Shown here: positions 40,868 to 50,883 of the stretch, piece by piece
How the letters are laid out: every line of letters begins with the position of its first letter
Position numbering within the stretch: position 1 is the first letter of the stretch
NCBI GenBank assembly: GCA_024282035.1
Contig: JAMWZR010000005.1
Location: 1-64,000 of the forward strand
Reading direction: 5' to 3'
Length of the DNA: 64,000 nt
Source of the DNA: Nitrosomonas sp.
Lineage (GTDB): Bacteria > Pseudomonadota > Gammaproteobacteria > Burkholderiales > Nitrosomonadaceae
Made by a program: the position numbers and the translations under genes
The notes under the pieces: generated by a model
Told to the model about the DNA's origin: nothing
Seen by the model: the letters and a program-made list of their open reading frames with translations, nothing else
Database searches by the model: none

Positions 40868-43800
40868 TTGGAAAACCTGCTTATCCCTTACGAAGCCACT
40901 CTATCCATTCCCTGCGCTCGCGCACTTGTTTTCGCCCCCCATCCCGATGACGAAGTATTCGGTTGCGGTGGCGCCATCATGCGTCACGTTCAGCACAACA
41001 CACCGGTGCATGTCATCATCGTTTCGGATGGTACTTATGGTGTCAGTGCGGAAGCCGAAAATGAACATGCAATACAACGCCAGAATGAAAGCATCGCGGC
41101 CGCACAGGAACTGGGATACGGTATTCCGGCATTCTGGCATTATCCGGACAGACAAATCAGTTACAGTGAAAAGTTGATCCAGCACATTCTCGCCAGTATC
41201 CGTGAGATCAATGCCGATCTGGTTTACGCGCCATCGGTACTGGAAATGCACCCGGATCACCGCGCTCTGGGTATGGCTGTCACGGAGGCCGTACGCCGCA
41301 TCGGCATGATGATTCGTGTAGCATTCTATGAAGTGGGTGTACCACTACATCCCAATCTGCTACTCGACATCAGTGACCTGGCTGCACGCAAGTCTGCTGC
41401 GATGGCGTGCTTTTCATCGCAAAATGCCAAACAACGCTACGACCAGCACATAGTCGCACTCAACTGCTACCGCACCTACACCCTGCCCGAACAAGTCAAC
41501 GCTGCCGAAGCCTACATGCTGGTCAACGCCGAAGAATTAGCAGACGATCCACTCAAACTTTACGAATCCGAGCACACCCGCCAGAAAGCACTCGGTCTAC
41601 CGCTTGATCGCAGCGATCTACCATTAGTGAGCGTCATCATTCGCAGCATGGATCGCCCTAGCCTAACCGAGGCACTGGATTCAATCGCGCTGCAAACCTA
41701 CCCTCACATTGAAGTCGTTGTCGTCAATGCCAAGGGGTCGAACCATGGCAAAACCACCGAATGGTGTGGCAATTTCCCCATCCGCAGAATCGACATGACC
41801 GAACCGTCGCATCGCAGTCATGCCGCCAATGCAGGGTTGTTGGCCGCTCAGGGCCACTATCTTGTTTTTCTGGATGACGACGACCTGTTCCTGCCGGACC
41901 ATGTCGCGACCCTGGTTCAGGCACTGCACAATCACCCTGGAAAACGCTGCGCTTACACGGGAGCACGAGTCGATTACTTCGTCGATGGCCAATTCCAGAA
42001 GACCACGCAATTTAATGATCCATTTGATGCCGGTCGGTTGTGGGGCAGAAATTTTATTCCAATCCACGCCATGTTATTTGAGCAATCTCTGGTCACAGAA
42101 GATCACTGTCAATTTGATGAGTGCCTGGAAATTTTCGAAGATTGGGATTTCTGGATTCAACTTTCTCAGCACACCGACATACTCCATATTGACAAGATTA
42201 CAACCGTTTACCGGAACCATGGGTATTCGGGAATGGGATTTCAATACAATGCGGATTTTGTCAGAAAAGCCAGAATCAAGGTTTATGATAAATGGAGGAT
42301 GCTACTGACTGGAGAGCAGCTGGAAGAATTGATTCAATACCGTGAAGACTTGACGTCTCGTTTGCATAAACTATTAGCCGAGAATGCTGATCAGTTCCAC
42401 AATCTAAACCTGGAAAATCAGCAACGTGAGCAAACACTACAACAAAAAATCAACAACCTGACCAGCACCGTCGATTATTTGAATAGGGTCAATGCAGACT
42501 CTAAACGAATTATCAATGACCTCAACACTACTATTCATTCCGTTTTCCATTCTACTTCATGGAAGATAACATCCCCACTGCGATTCCTGGTTAGGATAGC
42601 TCGTGGACAGTATCACGAGGCATGGGATGGCCTACGTCGTAAAATTCTGTTTGTGCTGAAAGCCATTTACTGGAGATTGCCGCACCGCTGGCGCGACAGA
42701 ATGGTAAACAACGCTTATCGCGTTGCTGGTCCTCTGTTCAGTGGAATGGGGCATTATGAAGCGTGGCGAGCACGAAAATCAAACTCCTCTTTAGTCTTCC
42801 GACGACAAGCCGGTAGTCAGCCAGTGGTCATGATTGATTTTGCTGAAACGCCTCTCCTGATGAAACCACCTCTTGGACGCATCGCCATTCATGCGCATAT
42901 CTTCTATGCCGATCGAATCCCGGAGTTTTATGAACATCTGAAGGTGATACCCTTCGCTTACGATTTGTTCGTTTCAGTACCCGATGAATCGGTCGATCAG
43001 GCTTGCAAGCAAGTCTTTTCCAAGTTGCCGCATAGGCAACAACTTACCGTCACCGTGGTGCCAAATCGCGGACGTGACATCGCACCGTTCTTCTGCACCT
43101 TTGGGGAAGCATTACAGCAATATGACTATGTCGCACACATACATAGCAAAAAATCCCTTCACAATAATGGCGGCACCGATGGTTGGCGAGAATATCTGTT
43201 GACTGGCCTGCTGGGCAGTACTGAAAATATTCGCAAAATCTTTACGCTGCTTACCGGTGACCAGAAAATTGGATTGGTTTATCCGCAGAATTTCGCCAAA
43301 TTACCTTACTCTTCTTACACTTGGCTTTCCAATCGGCAGATGGGCCAGATCTGGTGTAACAAGCTGGGTATTCCCTTACCCAAAGGGTATTTTGATTTTC
43401 CCGCCGGCTCCATGTTCTGGGCACGAGCAAAAGCACTGCAGCCTTTGTTCGATGCACACTTCAAGCTGGAGGATTTCCCCGAAGAAGCTGGGCAAAAAGA
43501 TGCCACGCTGGCGCATTGTCTCGAGCGCCTATTCGTACCCGTTTGCACTCTCGCTGGATACAATACGTCCATTCTGCAAGATACTGCAACGGCGAGTTGG
43601 TCACGCTGGCGTTTCGATCAATACCTGTCACATAACCGGGAAAATATCCAGACCACACTGATCGATCCGGCGGTTCGGATCATCGTTTTCGATATTTTCG
43701 ACACGCTTTTGACGCGCCCCCTGCTGGATCCGGAAATGACCAAGCATATCGTTGCGAAACGGGCTGGCGAAAAGATCGGGCAAACTTATCTGCAATATCG

Positions 43801-45475
43801 CGCCTTGGCTGAAACGCAGGCAAGGCAGAAGGCAGGCAGAGACGTAGATCTGAATCTCGTTTATGCCGAATTTTCGATACTGTCCGGTCTTCCTCGCGAT
43901 GCTGTCGAAAGACTCCAGCAGCTCGAACAAACCCTCGAACAGGATATCGTGGTGCCGCGACCGGAAACCATTGCACTAATGCAACACCTGATTGCCACTG
44001 GCAAGCGCGTCATCCTGGCCAGCGACATGTATTTACCCCGACCCATCGTCGAATCCATGTTGCTGAAGCATAATATTATCGACTGGCATGCTCTCTACCT
44101 GTCATCGGACATTGGCGTAAGAAAGGATACCGGAGAGTTGTACCGACAATTGCTAGCGCAGGAAAATACTTCTCCGAGCGCAGTCATCGTCATCGGTGAC
44201 AATGAACACTCGGATGTTCAGGTGCCCTCTGAATTAGGTATGCGAAGTTATCACATCCTTAGACCGGTTGAGCTGGCGCGCGCAACACCCCGTTTGGAAT
44301 CCATCATTGAGAACACATTTTATCGTCCTGCACTAAATGAACAACTCACCTTGGGTTCCATCGTTCAGGCCGGCTTCGGTCCACTATATTACCCTGGATT
44401 CAGCCCTGCAAACTTGCTCCCGCCCTCACCTTGGATTATTGGATACGCCATTGTTGGCCCAGTGATTCTATCTTTTGTCCAATGGCTGGCCAACAAGGCA
44501 CAGACTGATAATCTGTCGTGCTTATATTTCCTGGCACGCGAAGGACAAATCTTGAAGGCCGTGTATGATCGCTGGGTGGCTGGGAAAGCCGATGCCGTTC
44601 CATCTGATTATCTGACCCTGTCACGCCGGGCCATCACCGTCCCAACGATCACGAACCTTGAGGACATTTACAGCATCGCAAGCACACAGTACTATGCCAA
44701 TAGCCTGCAGCATTTTATCCAAGAGCGTTATGGTGTGGCACTTTCCGATACCGAATGCGAAGAACTGGATCGCCAGAAAGTGTGGAAAAAGAACAAGCAG
44801 ATCAGTGTCGACAAAAGTAATATAGAGCATCTAAAACCATTATTGCAAACCTTACAGCAGCGTATACTGGATGCAGCCCAAACTGAACGTCCTGAATTGC
44901 TGTCTTATCTGAACAAAATCGGTTTGTCTGAGTCACCGAATGCCGCGATTGTGGACATCGGCTATTCGGCTACCATCCAGCGTTATCTCAATCGACTTTT
45001 GGAAAAGAAAATTCATGGATACTATTTCGTTACTACAAACCGTGCCGAGAATGTATCCTCGGAGTTTGGCGTCACCGCAGCAGGTTACTATGCGCATAAT
45101 ATCGGACCTCTGACTACACAAGTACCCATTTATACAAAGAGCTTCTCTTTGGAAAAACTCATGAGTTCAGACGACGCGCAGATTGTTCGCTATCGGCTAG
45201 AAGCATCAGGCAATATCGTTCCGGAATATCGCCAACTTGCCGACGAAGAACGTAAATCGGCACCGACACGGGCAGAAATAAGACGCGGCATACTCGATTT
45301 CGTCACTCAATCGATCATGATCAGGGAGCGGTGGGTAAGTGATTTTGAGGTTCCCATGGATATTGCAGTTGCCTTATTCGATGAATTCATCCAGCACGCC
45401 TCACCGGAAGAACAACGCATTCTTGGTACGATTGTACTCGACGATCATTACTGTGGTCGCGGCCTGGTCAGTTAG
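40868..45475 (+). CDS. 1535-residue multidomain glycan enzyme: PIG-L deacetylase, GT2, RgpF-like, HAD
   Basis: The start is TTG 40868 after GAGAG. Domain order: PIG-L/LmbE deacetylase (about 15-230; HPDDE at 25-29 and HPDH near 128, the zinc and catalytic residues); family 2 glycosyltransferase (about 251-470; VSVIIRSMDRPS, FLDDDDLFLPDH); coiled coil (about 485-565); RgpF-like rhamnan synthesis domain (about 670-900; NRGRDIAPF, HIHSKKS); HAD-like hydrolase (about 935-1140; VFDIFDTLLTR, IGDNEHSDVQ); and a C-terminal region (about 1190-1535; FLAREGQILK) seen with HAD in other surface glycan proteins. It probably builds and trims a rhamnose-type or N-acetyl sugar chain. Exact substrates are unknown. 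Confidence 0.8.
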   Translation: MENLLIPYEATLSIPCARALVFAPHPDDEVFGCGGAIMRHVQHNTPVHVIIVSDGTYGVSAEAENEHAIQRQNESIAAAQELGYGIPAFWHYPDRQISYSEKLIQHILASIREINADLVYAPSVLEMHPDHRALGMAVTEAVRRIGMMIRVAFYEVGVPLHPNLLLDISDLAARKSAAMACFSSQNAKQRYDQHIVALNCYRTYTLPEQVNAAEAYMLVNAEELADDPLKLYESEHTRQKALGLPLDRSDLPLVSVIIRSMDRPSLTEALDSIALQTYPHIEVVVVNAKGSNHGKTTEWCGNFPIRRIDMTEPSHRSHAANAGLLAAQGHYLVFLDDDDLFLPDHVATLVQALHNHPGKRCAYTGARVDYFVDGQFQKTTQFNDPFDAGRLWGRNFIPIHAMLFEQSLVTEDHCQFDECLEIFEDWDFWIQLSQHTDILHIDKITTVYRNHGYSGMGFQYNADFVRKARIKVYDKWRMLLTGEQLEELIQYREDLTSRLHKLLAENADQFHNLNLENQQREQTLQQKINNLTSTVDYLNRVNADSKRIINDLNTTIHSVFHSTSWKITSPLRFLVRIARGQYHEAWDGLRRKILFVLKAIYWRLPHRWRDRMVNNAYRVAGPLFSGMGHYEAWRARKSNSSLVFRRQAGSQPVVMIDFAETPLLMKPPLGRIAIHAHIFYADRIPEFYEHLKVIPFAYDLFVSVPDESVDQACKQVFSKLPHRQQLTVTVVPNRGRDIAPFFCTFGEALQQYDYVAHIHSKKSLHNNGGTDGWREYLLTGLLGSTENIRKIFTLLTGDQKIGLVYPQNFAKLPYSSYTWLSNRQMGQIWCNKLGIPLPKGYFDFPAGSMFWARAKALQPLFDAHFKLEDFPEEAGQKDATLAHCLERLFVPVCTLAGYNTSILQDTATASWSRWRFDQYLSHNRENIQTTLIDPAVRIIVFDIFDTLLTRPLLDPEMTKHIVAKRAGEKIGQTYLQYRALAETQARQKAGRDVDLNLVYAEFSILSGLPRDAVERLQQLEQTLEQDIVVPRPETIALMQHLIATGKRVILASDMYLPRPIVESMLLKHNIIDWHALYLSSDIGVRKDTGELYRQLLAQENTSPSAVIVIGDNEHSDVQVPSELGMRSYHILRPVELARATPRLESIIENTFYRPALNEQLTLGSIVQAGFGPLYYPGFSPANLLPPSPWIIGYAIVGPVILSFVQWLANKAQTDNLSCLYFLAREGQILKAVYDRWVAGKADAVPSDYLTLSRRAITVPTITNLEDIYSIASTQYYANSLQHFIQERYGVALSDTECEELDRQKVWKKNKQISVDKSNIEHLKPLLQTLQQRILDAAQTERPELLSYLNKIGLSESPNAAIVDIGYSATIQRYLNRLLEKKIHGYYFVTTNRAENVSSEFGVTAAGYYAHNIGPLTTQVPIYTKSFSLEKLMSSDDAQIVRYRLEASGNIVPEYRQLADEERKSAPTRAEIRRGILDFVTQSIMIRERWVSDFEVPMDIAVALFDEFIQHASPEEQRILGTIVLDDHYCGRGLVS

Positions 45476-45489
45476 GACCCTACAAACCG

Positions 45490-46527
45490 ATGAGCGACCT
45501 TCAATCCAGCACAAGTAGTCTTTCCAGAACAAATCCTTTTTTCTCTATCGTCGTCGTTAACTATAACGCTGGTGCAATGTTGGCACATGTCATGACTGCA
45601 CTTTCAGAGCAAACTTACCGGCACTTTGAAGTCATCGTCATCGACAACAATAGCCAGGATGACTCCTGGCGCGCAACCGAGAATCTGCCTTTTCCATGCC
45701 GGCTGGTGCGGCTAAACGACAACACTGGATTTGCTGCTGCCAACAATCTTGCCGTCAAGCATCATGTGCGCGGGGATTGGCTGTTTCTACTCAATCCCGA
45801 TGCCTTTCCAGAACCCGATTGTCTGGAGAGAGTGGCACGCGGCATCGATGATTATCCGACCGTGGATTGCTTTGGTTGCGCACTGATCAATGCCAGACAC
45901 CCAGACCGCCTGGATGGTTTGGGCGATGCCTATCATGTCTCCGGATTGCATTGGCGGCAGGGTCATGGCGCCCCATGCACAACGACACCCACCGATCCGC
46001 AGGCAATCTTCTCAGCCTGCGCAGCCGCAGCCGCCTATCGCACCGCTGTCTATCGTCAACTTGGTGGCTTTGACGAATCCTATTTCGCTTATTCCGAAGA
46101 TGTCGATCTGGGTTTTCGCCTGCGGCTAGCTGGCGGCCAGGCCTTACTTTTGCCGCAAGCCCGAGTTCACCATGTCGGCTCGGGCATCACCGGGCGCTCC
46201 AGCGATTTCTCGATCTACCATGGACATCGCAACCTGACCTGGACATTCATCAAGAATGTACCCGGCCCGCTATTGCCTCTGCTACTTCCATTGCATCTGG
46301 TAATGATTGTATGTCTGGCAATCGTCTTTGCAGCTACAGGTCGTTTTGAACCTTACATTCGGGCTAAAACCGATGCAGCTAGTCGGATCGGTCACGCATG
46401 GCGTCAAAGGAAAGTAATCCAGAATGCGCGTGTCTGTTCGTGCATGGACCTGCTGCGGCTCATGTCATGGTTACCCCGGAGCATTCAAGTCAGAGCGCCA
46501 GTCCGGTACGAAAGTACAACACTGTAA
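45490..46527 (+). CDS. GT2 family glycosyltransferase, rhamnosyltransferase-like
   Basis: The 345-residue protein is a GT-A fold enzyme: FSIVVVNYNAG, VIDNNSQDDS, FAAANNLAV and the DXD-type segment LLNPDAFPEPDCLE, with ESYFAYSEDVDLGFRLRLAG in the acceptor region. A hydrophobic segment near 265-285 (PLLLPLHLVMIVCLAIV) may anchor it to the membrane. It begins 14 bases after the large multidomain gene and is co-directional with it. It converges with the 1019-residue glycosyltransferase. The sugar is not shown by the sequence; WbbL-type rhamnosyl transfer is the nearest guess. Confidence 0.85.
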   Translation: MSDLQSSTSSLSRTNPFFSIVVVNYNAGAMLAHVMTALSEQTYRHFEVIVIDNNSQDDSWRATENLPFPCRLVRLNDNTGFAAANNLAVKHHVRGDWLFLLNPDAFPEPDCLERVARGIDDYPTVDCFGCALINARHPDRLDGLGDAYHVSGLHWRQGHGAPCTTTPTDPQAIFSACAAAAAYRTAVYRQLGGFDESYFAYSEDVDLGFRLRLAGGQALLLPQARVHHVGSGITGRSSDFSIYHGHRNLTWTFIKNVPGPLLPLLLPLHLVMIVCLAIVFAATGRFEPYIRAKTDAASRIGHAWRQRKVIQNARVCSCMDLLRLMSWLPRSIQVRAPVRYESTTL

Positions 46528-46555
46528 GAAAAAACATAAAAAACTAACGCACTGT

Positions 46556-49500
46556 TCACTGCTCGGTTCGAGATGACAATCGGACTCGGAACTGCTCCAT
46601 CTGTGTCAACATCTCAAGCGCACTGGAATCCCGCTTGAGTATCATTCCTGCAGCATAATGCTCGAGCGTTTCCGCCGGGGCGCCAAGATCGAAACAACAC
46701 AGCGGTACACCACAAGCAACCAACTCATGCGTAACATATGAGAAGGTTTCCGGCCAGATCGACGGAAACAGGAAAATATTGGCTCCAGATTGCGCAATCA
46801 GTGAAGGCAGTTTCGTTTTATCATAGCGACCAGTCTCATTCAGACACCGGGCAGAAAATGCCGGTACCATCGCACCAATCACCGTAACCCGGTAAGGCAA
46901 GGCATGATCATCGATGGCCTCGCACAATTGCCTGACGATATCCCAGCCTTTTTGCCAACCTATCGTGCCGACAATACCGATATGCAGTGGTTTTTTTAAA
47001 TCAACTGTCACTACCCGATGATGAAAATGAGTCATCGAGTGCGGGCGTACCACAATCTTGGTTGCATGTTCGGGATAGATGCGTGCATACAGATCGCGTG
47101 TACTATTTGAAAAAGCCACCAGGGTTTCCGCTCTGGCAAACATTTTTTCCCAGGCAATGCGCCATTCGGCGATAGATTCGACGCCATCAGGAAGATCATG
47201 TATTGGCAAACGGCGGTAGCAATGATTACAAACCTTGCTGTCAGGCAATCCACAATATTTGCGCTCGCTATCGATCAGAAAAAGGCTGGGACACAGCATC
47301 AGAAAATCATGTAATGCAATGTGAACCGGAATTCCCTTCAGCACCGCTGGATTACCCAACCAGTGCAAAAAATCCTTCGGCCGGCGATAGGAGTAGATAT
47401 TGTTGATCAGTATGCTGCCAGGCTGAATTCCCTCGATTACCCGCTCCCAGTCAGGATAATCCTGAAAACGCAGGTTCAGTTGCGCCGAATGCGATTTCCA
47501 CTCTGCGCGCAGCTCACCGGTTCGATAATCATCGAGCAAGTGTAAAACAGGTGTCCCCGATTCCAGCGTATTGGCGATCAGCTCCTGACAGTAGGCAAAC
47601 GCTCCCCCTTCAACAACATTATCGATTACCACCAGTGCGGGTAGTCCCGCTTGCTTTGCCAGCACCATCAGATAGAGAAAGTCGCGCACAGGTCGTATAG
47701 GATCGCGCCCGATAAAATCATGGTATTCATCAAATAGACCGGGATAGCGGTCCAGCAGGACCCGTTCGTTACGATCTGCCAGAGCCTGGCGCTGCTGCGA
47801 CGGAAACGAACCGCCATGCTTATGATAGACGAACAGATTGGGGGCTAGAACATGCTGATAACCCGCTAATCTGGCACGTTGACACCAGTCGTTCTCCTCT
47901 CGATAGCCCATACCGAAAACAGGATCAAACATGCCAATACGCTTCGCCACTTCCAATCGAATCGCCATGCAAAATCCCACCCCGGTTGGAATATTGATTG
48001 CTGCTGCATCCGCAAGCCGCCCCAGAACCCCATCCACATCCATTGCTTGCATACCCTGAGGTAATTCATTATCGGTAAAAAAATGGGGGAAGCTGCAAAT
48101 CGCTCCGGCATTGGTAAATGGCGTGACACTGGCTATTTGCGGATTGGCAAGCATAGGGGCAAACAACCGTTCCAGCCAGAATGGCGGCACTTGCACATCC
48201 GAATTGAGCAACACGAAATCATGTGTCACATGCTCAAACAAGCGGTTTACCGTTCCGACGAAACCCAGATTGCTCTCATTTTGCAACAGAACAGCATCAG
48301 GAAAATCCTGCAAGCGCTGTTCCAGCCATGGCTGGATACGCTGATCAGGACTCGCATCGTTTGCCACCAGCAGCCGAAAAGGCGAGCTACGGGCTTGTGC
48401 CAGGCTGTCGAATAGCGACTCCAGATATTCAAAACCGTTATAAACCGGAATGATCACATCGATCTTAGTTGTCAATGGTGATAAGTACGGAAATGTCCGA
48501 TGCATGCAAAGTGAAGCGACAACAGGCAAAACCGGATACACAGACTGCGCTCCCGCTTGCTGCAAAGCCATGACCAGAGCTCGGCGCACCTGCGCAAACT
48601 GCCCTGTCAGCAACCACCCCAGAACCTTGAGCTGCATCAATCGGTTCAGAAGATAAAATCCCTGCCGGGCAAGCCGGATTCGCAACCAGTGTGTGCCAAG
48701 TTTGCGCAGTGGGCTGGTAATGCGCCAAGACCGGGAGTTTTCATACAAAGCAATCGTGCTATCGAGTTTCTGCCCCAATGCTGCAAGCTGATCCGATTGT
48801 TCTTTCAGTTCGCGCTGCAACCTGTCGACTTCGACATCCGGCGTATTCTCCTCGCTCCGCACTGATCGCGAATTCGTGCTCGCGCATGCCCGCCTGACCA
48901 GTTCCTGAAAAACTGCACTATCCATGCGTGACTGCCATTTGAGCAGAATCGCACGTTCAGCCACTGCATTGTCCGGCACAGATTGCTGTTTCTGATCAGT
49001 CACCCGATTGATCGCGGTCAATTCATCGATGAATACAAAGCTTCCCCATTGAGCCAGCTGCAAACAAAAATCCCAGTCAGCATATCCTGCCAAGTTCTCA
49101 TCGAAACCGGTTCCTGCTTCGATGAGCCGGCGACGAAAAATCAGGGATTGAATAGATAAAAGCTGACCAGAATACAAATCGACAGGATCGAAGGGAGCCC
49201 CCCATTCATTCAGCACAGTTTCAGCTGAATCGATCATCCGTATTCGCGAATATGCTGCCACGGCATCGGGATGATCATTGAGTACCACCACAAGTTGGCG
49301 CACATGCTCGGGATATAATTCGACACCGCCATCGAGCACCGTAATGCAGTCTCCATGCGCCGACTGCAAACCTGCATTGGCCGCAGCAGCCAGGTTCATC
49401 GACATGCCCTGATAGCCGATCCTCTGCACGGAAAAAGAACCACACTGCAAAACCGATTCACCCTGCTCTTTTACCTGCATGTCTACTACGACAACTTCTA

Positions 49501-49615
49501 TGTCGGGATACGTCTGTCTTGCGATCGACTCCAGCGTAACCGTCAATTTTTGCGAATCTGCACTGCGTACGATGATGGTGACCAATGTCGGAGAACGGGG
49601 CGTAGGAATACTCAT
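46556..49615 (-). CDS. 1019-residue glycosyltransferase with three catalytic-type regions
   Basis: Three glycosyltransferase parts follow one another: an N-terminal GT2 (about 8-230; LVTIIVRSADSQ, VLDGGVELYPEH); a coiled-coil segment (about 262-300); a second GT2 (about 385-630; IDVIIPVYNG, VLLNSDVQVPPFWLERL, YREENDWCQRA); and a C-terminal GT4-like region (about 680-1010; IGIVGTIGWQKGWDI, IFLFPSIWPETFSY with an EX-type motif). It is on the minus strand, opposed to its neighbours on both sides. ATG 49615 opens it. Such modular enzymes build repeat units of surface glycans. The acceptor is unknown. Confidence 0.85.
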   Translation of the reverse strand: MSIPTPRSPTLVTIIVRSADSQKLTVTLESIARQTYPDIEVVVVDMQVKEQGESVLQCGSFSVQRIGYQGMSMNLAAAANAGLQSAHGDCITVLDGGVELYPEHVRQLVVVLNDHPDAVAAYSRIRMIDSAETVLNEWGAPFDPVDLYSGQLLSIQSLIFRRRLIEAGTGFDENLAGYADWDFCLQLAQWGSFVFIDELTAINRVTDQKQQSVPDNAVAERAILLKWQSRMDSAVFQELVRRACASTNSRSVRSEENTPDVEVDRLQRELKEQSDQLAALGQKLDSTIALYENSRSWRITSPLRKLGTHWLRIRLARQGFYLLNRLMQLKVLGWLLTGQFAQVRRALVMALQQAGAQSVYPVLPVVASLCMHRTFPYLSPLTTKIDVIIPVYNGFEYLESLFDSLAQARSSPFRLLVANDASPDQRIQPWLEQRLQDFPDAVLLQNESNLGFVGTVNRLFEHVTHDFVLLNSDVQVPPFWLERLFAPMLANPQIASVTPFTNAGAICSFPHFFTDNELPQGMQAMDVDGVLGRLADAAAINIPTGVGFCMAIRLEVAKRIGMFDPVFGMGYREENDWCQRARLAGYQHVLAPNLFVYHKHGGSFPSQQRQALADRNERVLLDRYPGLFDEYHDFIGRDPIRPVRDFLYLMVLAKQAGLPALVVIDNVVEGGAFAYCQELIANTLESGTPVLHLLDDYRTGELRAEWKSHSAQLNLRFQDYPDWERVIEGIQPGSILINNIYSYRRPKDFLHWLGNPAVLKGIPVHIALHDFLMLCPSLFLIDSERKYCGLPDSKVCNHCYRRLPIHDLPDGVESIAEWRIAWEKMFARAETLVAFSNSTRDLYARIYPEHATKIVVRPHSMTHFHHRVVTVDLKKPLHIGIVGTIGWQKGWDIVRQLCEAIDDHALPYRVTVIGAMVPAFSARCLNETGRYDKTKLPSLIAQSGANIFLFPSIWPETFSYVTHELVACGVPLCCFDLGAPAETLEHYAAGMILKRDSSALEMLTQMEQFRVRLSSRTEQ

Positions 49616-49920
49616 GCTGGCTTGGCGGGCTCTGAAGTGAAATATCGATGGAATATGAATAACGCCGGATAATATACGCCCGATTCCCCATCAGGCAATA
49701 TGATACTTCTCACAGTTGCCGTGAATTGGATTGGATTCATGCTGCCTCGTCAGCAAAAGAAAATTGACCTTCCTTCATGTTTAACCCGGGATGGGTATGC
49801 CCTATCACTACAAATACCACCCTGACCAGATAAGGTCGCATGATGATGAAAACTTTCCATTCTCGCCCCATAGCTGCTGTCGCCATTCATCCCTTCGCTC
49901 CATAGCAGGCAGGGTATTTC
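49616..49920. other. Divergent intergenic region
   Basis: About 305 bases separate the 1019-residue glycosyltransferase (minus) from the next GT2 (plus). It should hold both promoters. AGGG before ATG 49921 is the ribosome binding site of the latter. I see no convincing promoter pair, repeat or gene in it. Confidence 0.4.
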
Positions 49921-50883
49921 ATGTTATCCTGTCCACATACTACCCTCCCTCCAGAAGGAATCGACTTCAAATTGCATGTCACCCAGTCCGAACCGATCTC
50001 GGTCATTATCGTCAATTACAATGCCGGTGTATTACTGTCACTCTGCGTTCTGGCGGCACTTCAGCAAGCCCGGGAGGTCATCGTCATTGACAATGCATCA
50101 TCGGATTCCAGTTTGGCAGAATTGCAGTCCAAGCTGCCGGCAGACCGGCAGGTACACATCGTTCCCCTAGATCGCAATGTCGGTTTTGCTGCAGGCTGCA
50201 ACATGGGTATTGATCGCGCAACGCAACCCTATCTACTCTTCCTGAATCCCGATTGCATCCTGGAACCGGGCTCGCTGTCACGCCTGTTCCAGGTACTCCA
50301 GTCCGATCCGCGTGTCGGTATGGTCGGTGGATTTCTGGCCAATCCCGATGGATCCGAGCAAGGCGGCGGACGGCGCGCCATCCCCACTCCCTGGCGAGCC
50401 TTAGTGCGAGCTTGCGGTTTGTATCGCCTGGAGAAATTCCATCCACAATTATTCTTCGACTTTCATCTGAACAAACAGCCTCTACCGGCTACGCCAGTCG
50501 AAGTCGAAGCCATTTCAGGTGCGCTGATGCTGGTTCGGCGCGAAACCCTTACCGATGTAGGCAAATGGGATGAAGGATATTTTCTGCACTGCGAAGATCT
50601 GGATTGGTGCATGCGCTTCCAGCAAAAAAACTGGAAGATTCTTTTCGTACCTGATGCGCCGGTCACGCATTATCAGGGCACCTGCAGTCTGTCACGCCCT
50701 TACTTTGTAGCCTGGCACAAACACAAGGGCATGTTGCGTTTTTACCGAAAATTTTTCCGGGATCGGTATCCTGGCGTACTGATGGGATTGATTACACTGG
50801 GTGTATGGTTGCGCTTTGCAGTCACGGTTGGGTATCACGGCGTGCGCGATTGCTTTAATTTGCTTAACCCCAAACATGAATAA
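49921..50883 (+). CDS. GT2 family glycosyltransferase
   Basis: The 320-residue protein is a GT2 enzyme: ISVIIVNYNAG, VIDNASSDSS, FAAGCNMGIDRA, LFLNPDCILEPGSL and the acceptor region GYFLHCEDLDWCMRFQ. A C-terminal hydrophobic stretch (about 285-305) may be membrane-associated. It resembles WbbL/rhamnosyltransferases. The epimerase gene overlaps its end by eight bases, so both are likely co-translated. Confidence 0.88.
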   Translation: MLSCPHTTLPPEGIDFKLHVTQSEPISVIIVNYNAGVLLSLCVLAALQQAREVIVIDNASSDSSLAELQSKLPADRQVHIVPLDRNVGFAAGCNMGIDRATQPYLLFLNPDCILEPGSLSRLFQVLQSDPRVGMVGGFLANPDGSEQGGGRRAIPTPWRALVRACGLYRLEKFHPQLFFDFHLNKQPLPATPVEVEAISGALMLVRRETLTDVGKWDEGYFLHCEDLDWCMRFQQKNWKILFVPDAPVTHYQGTCSLSRPYFVAWHKHKGMLRFYRKFFRDRYPGVLMGLITLGVWLRFAVTVGYHGVRDCFNLLNPKHE

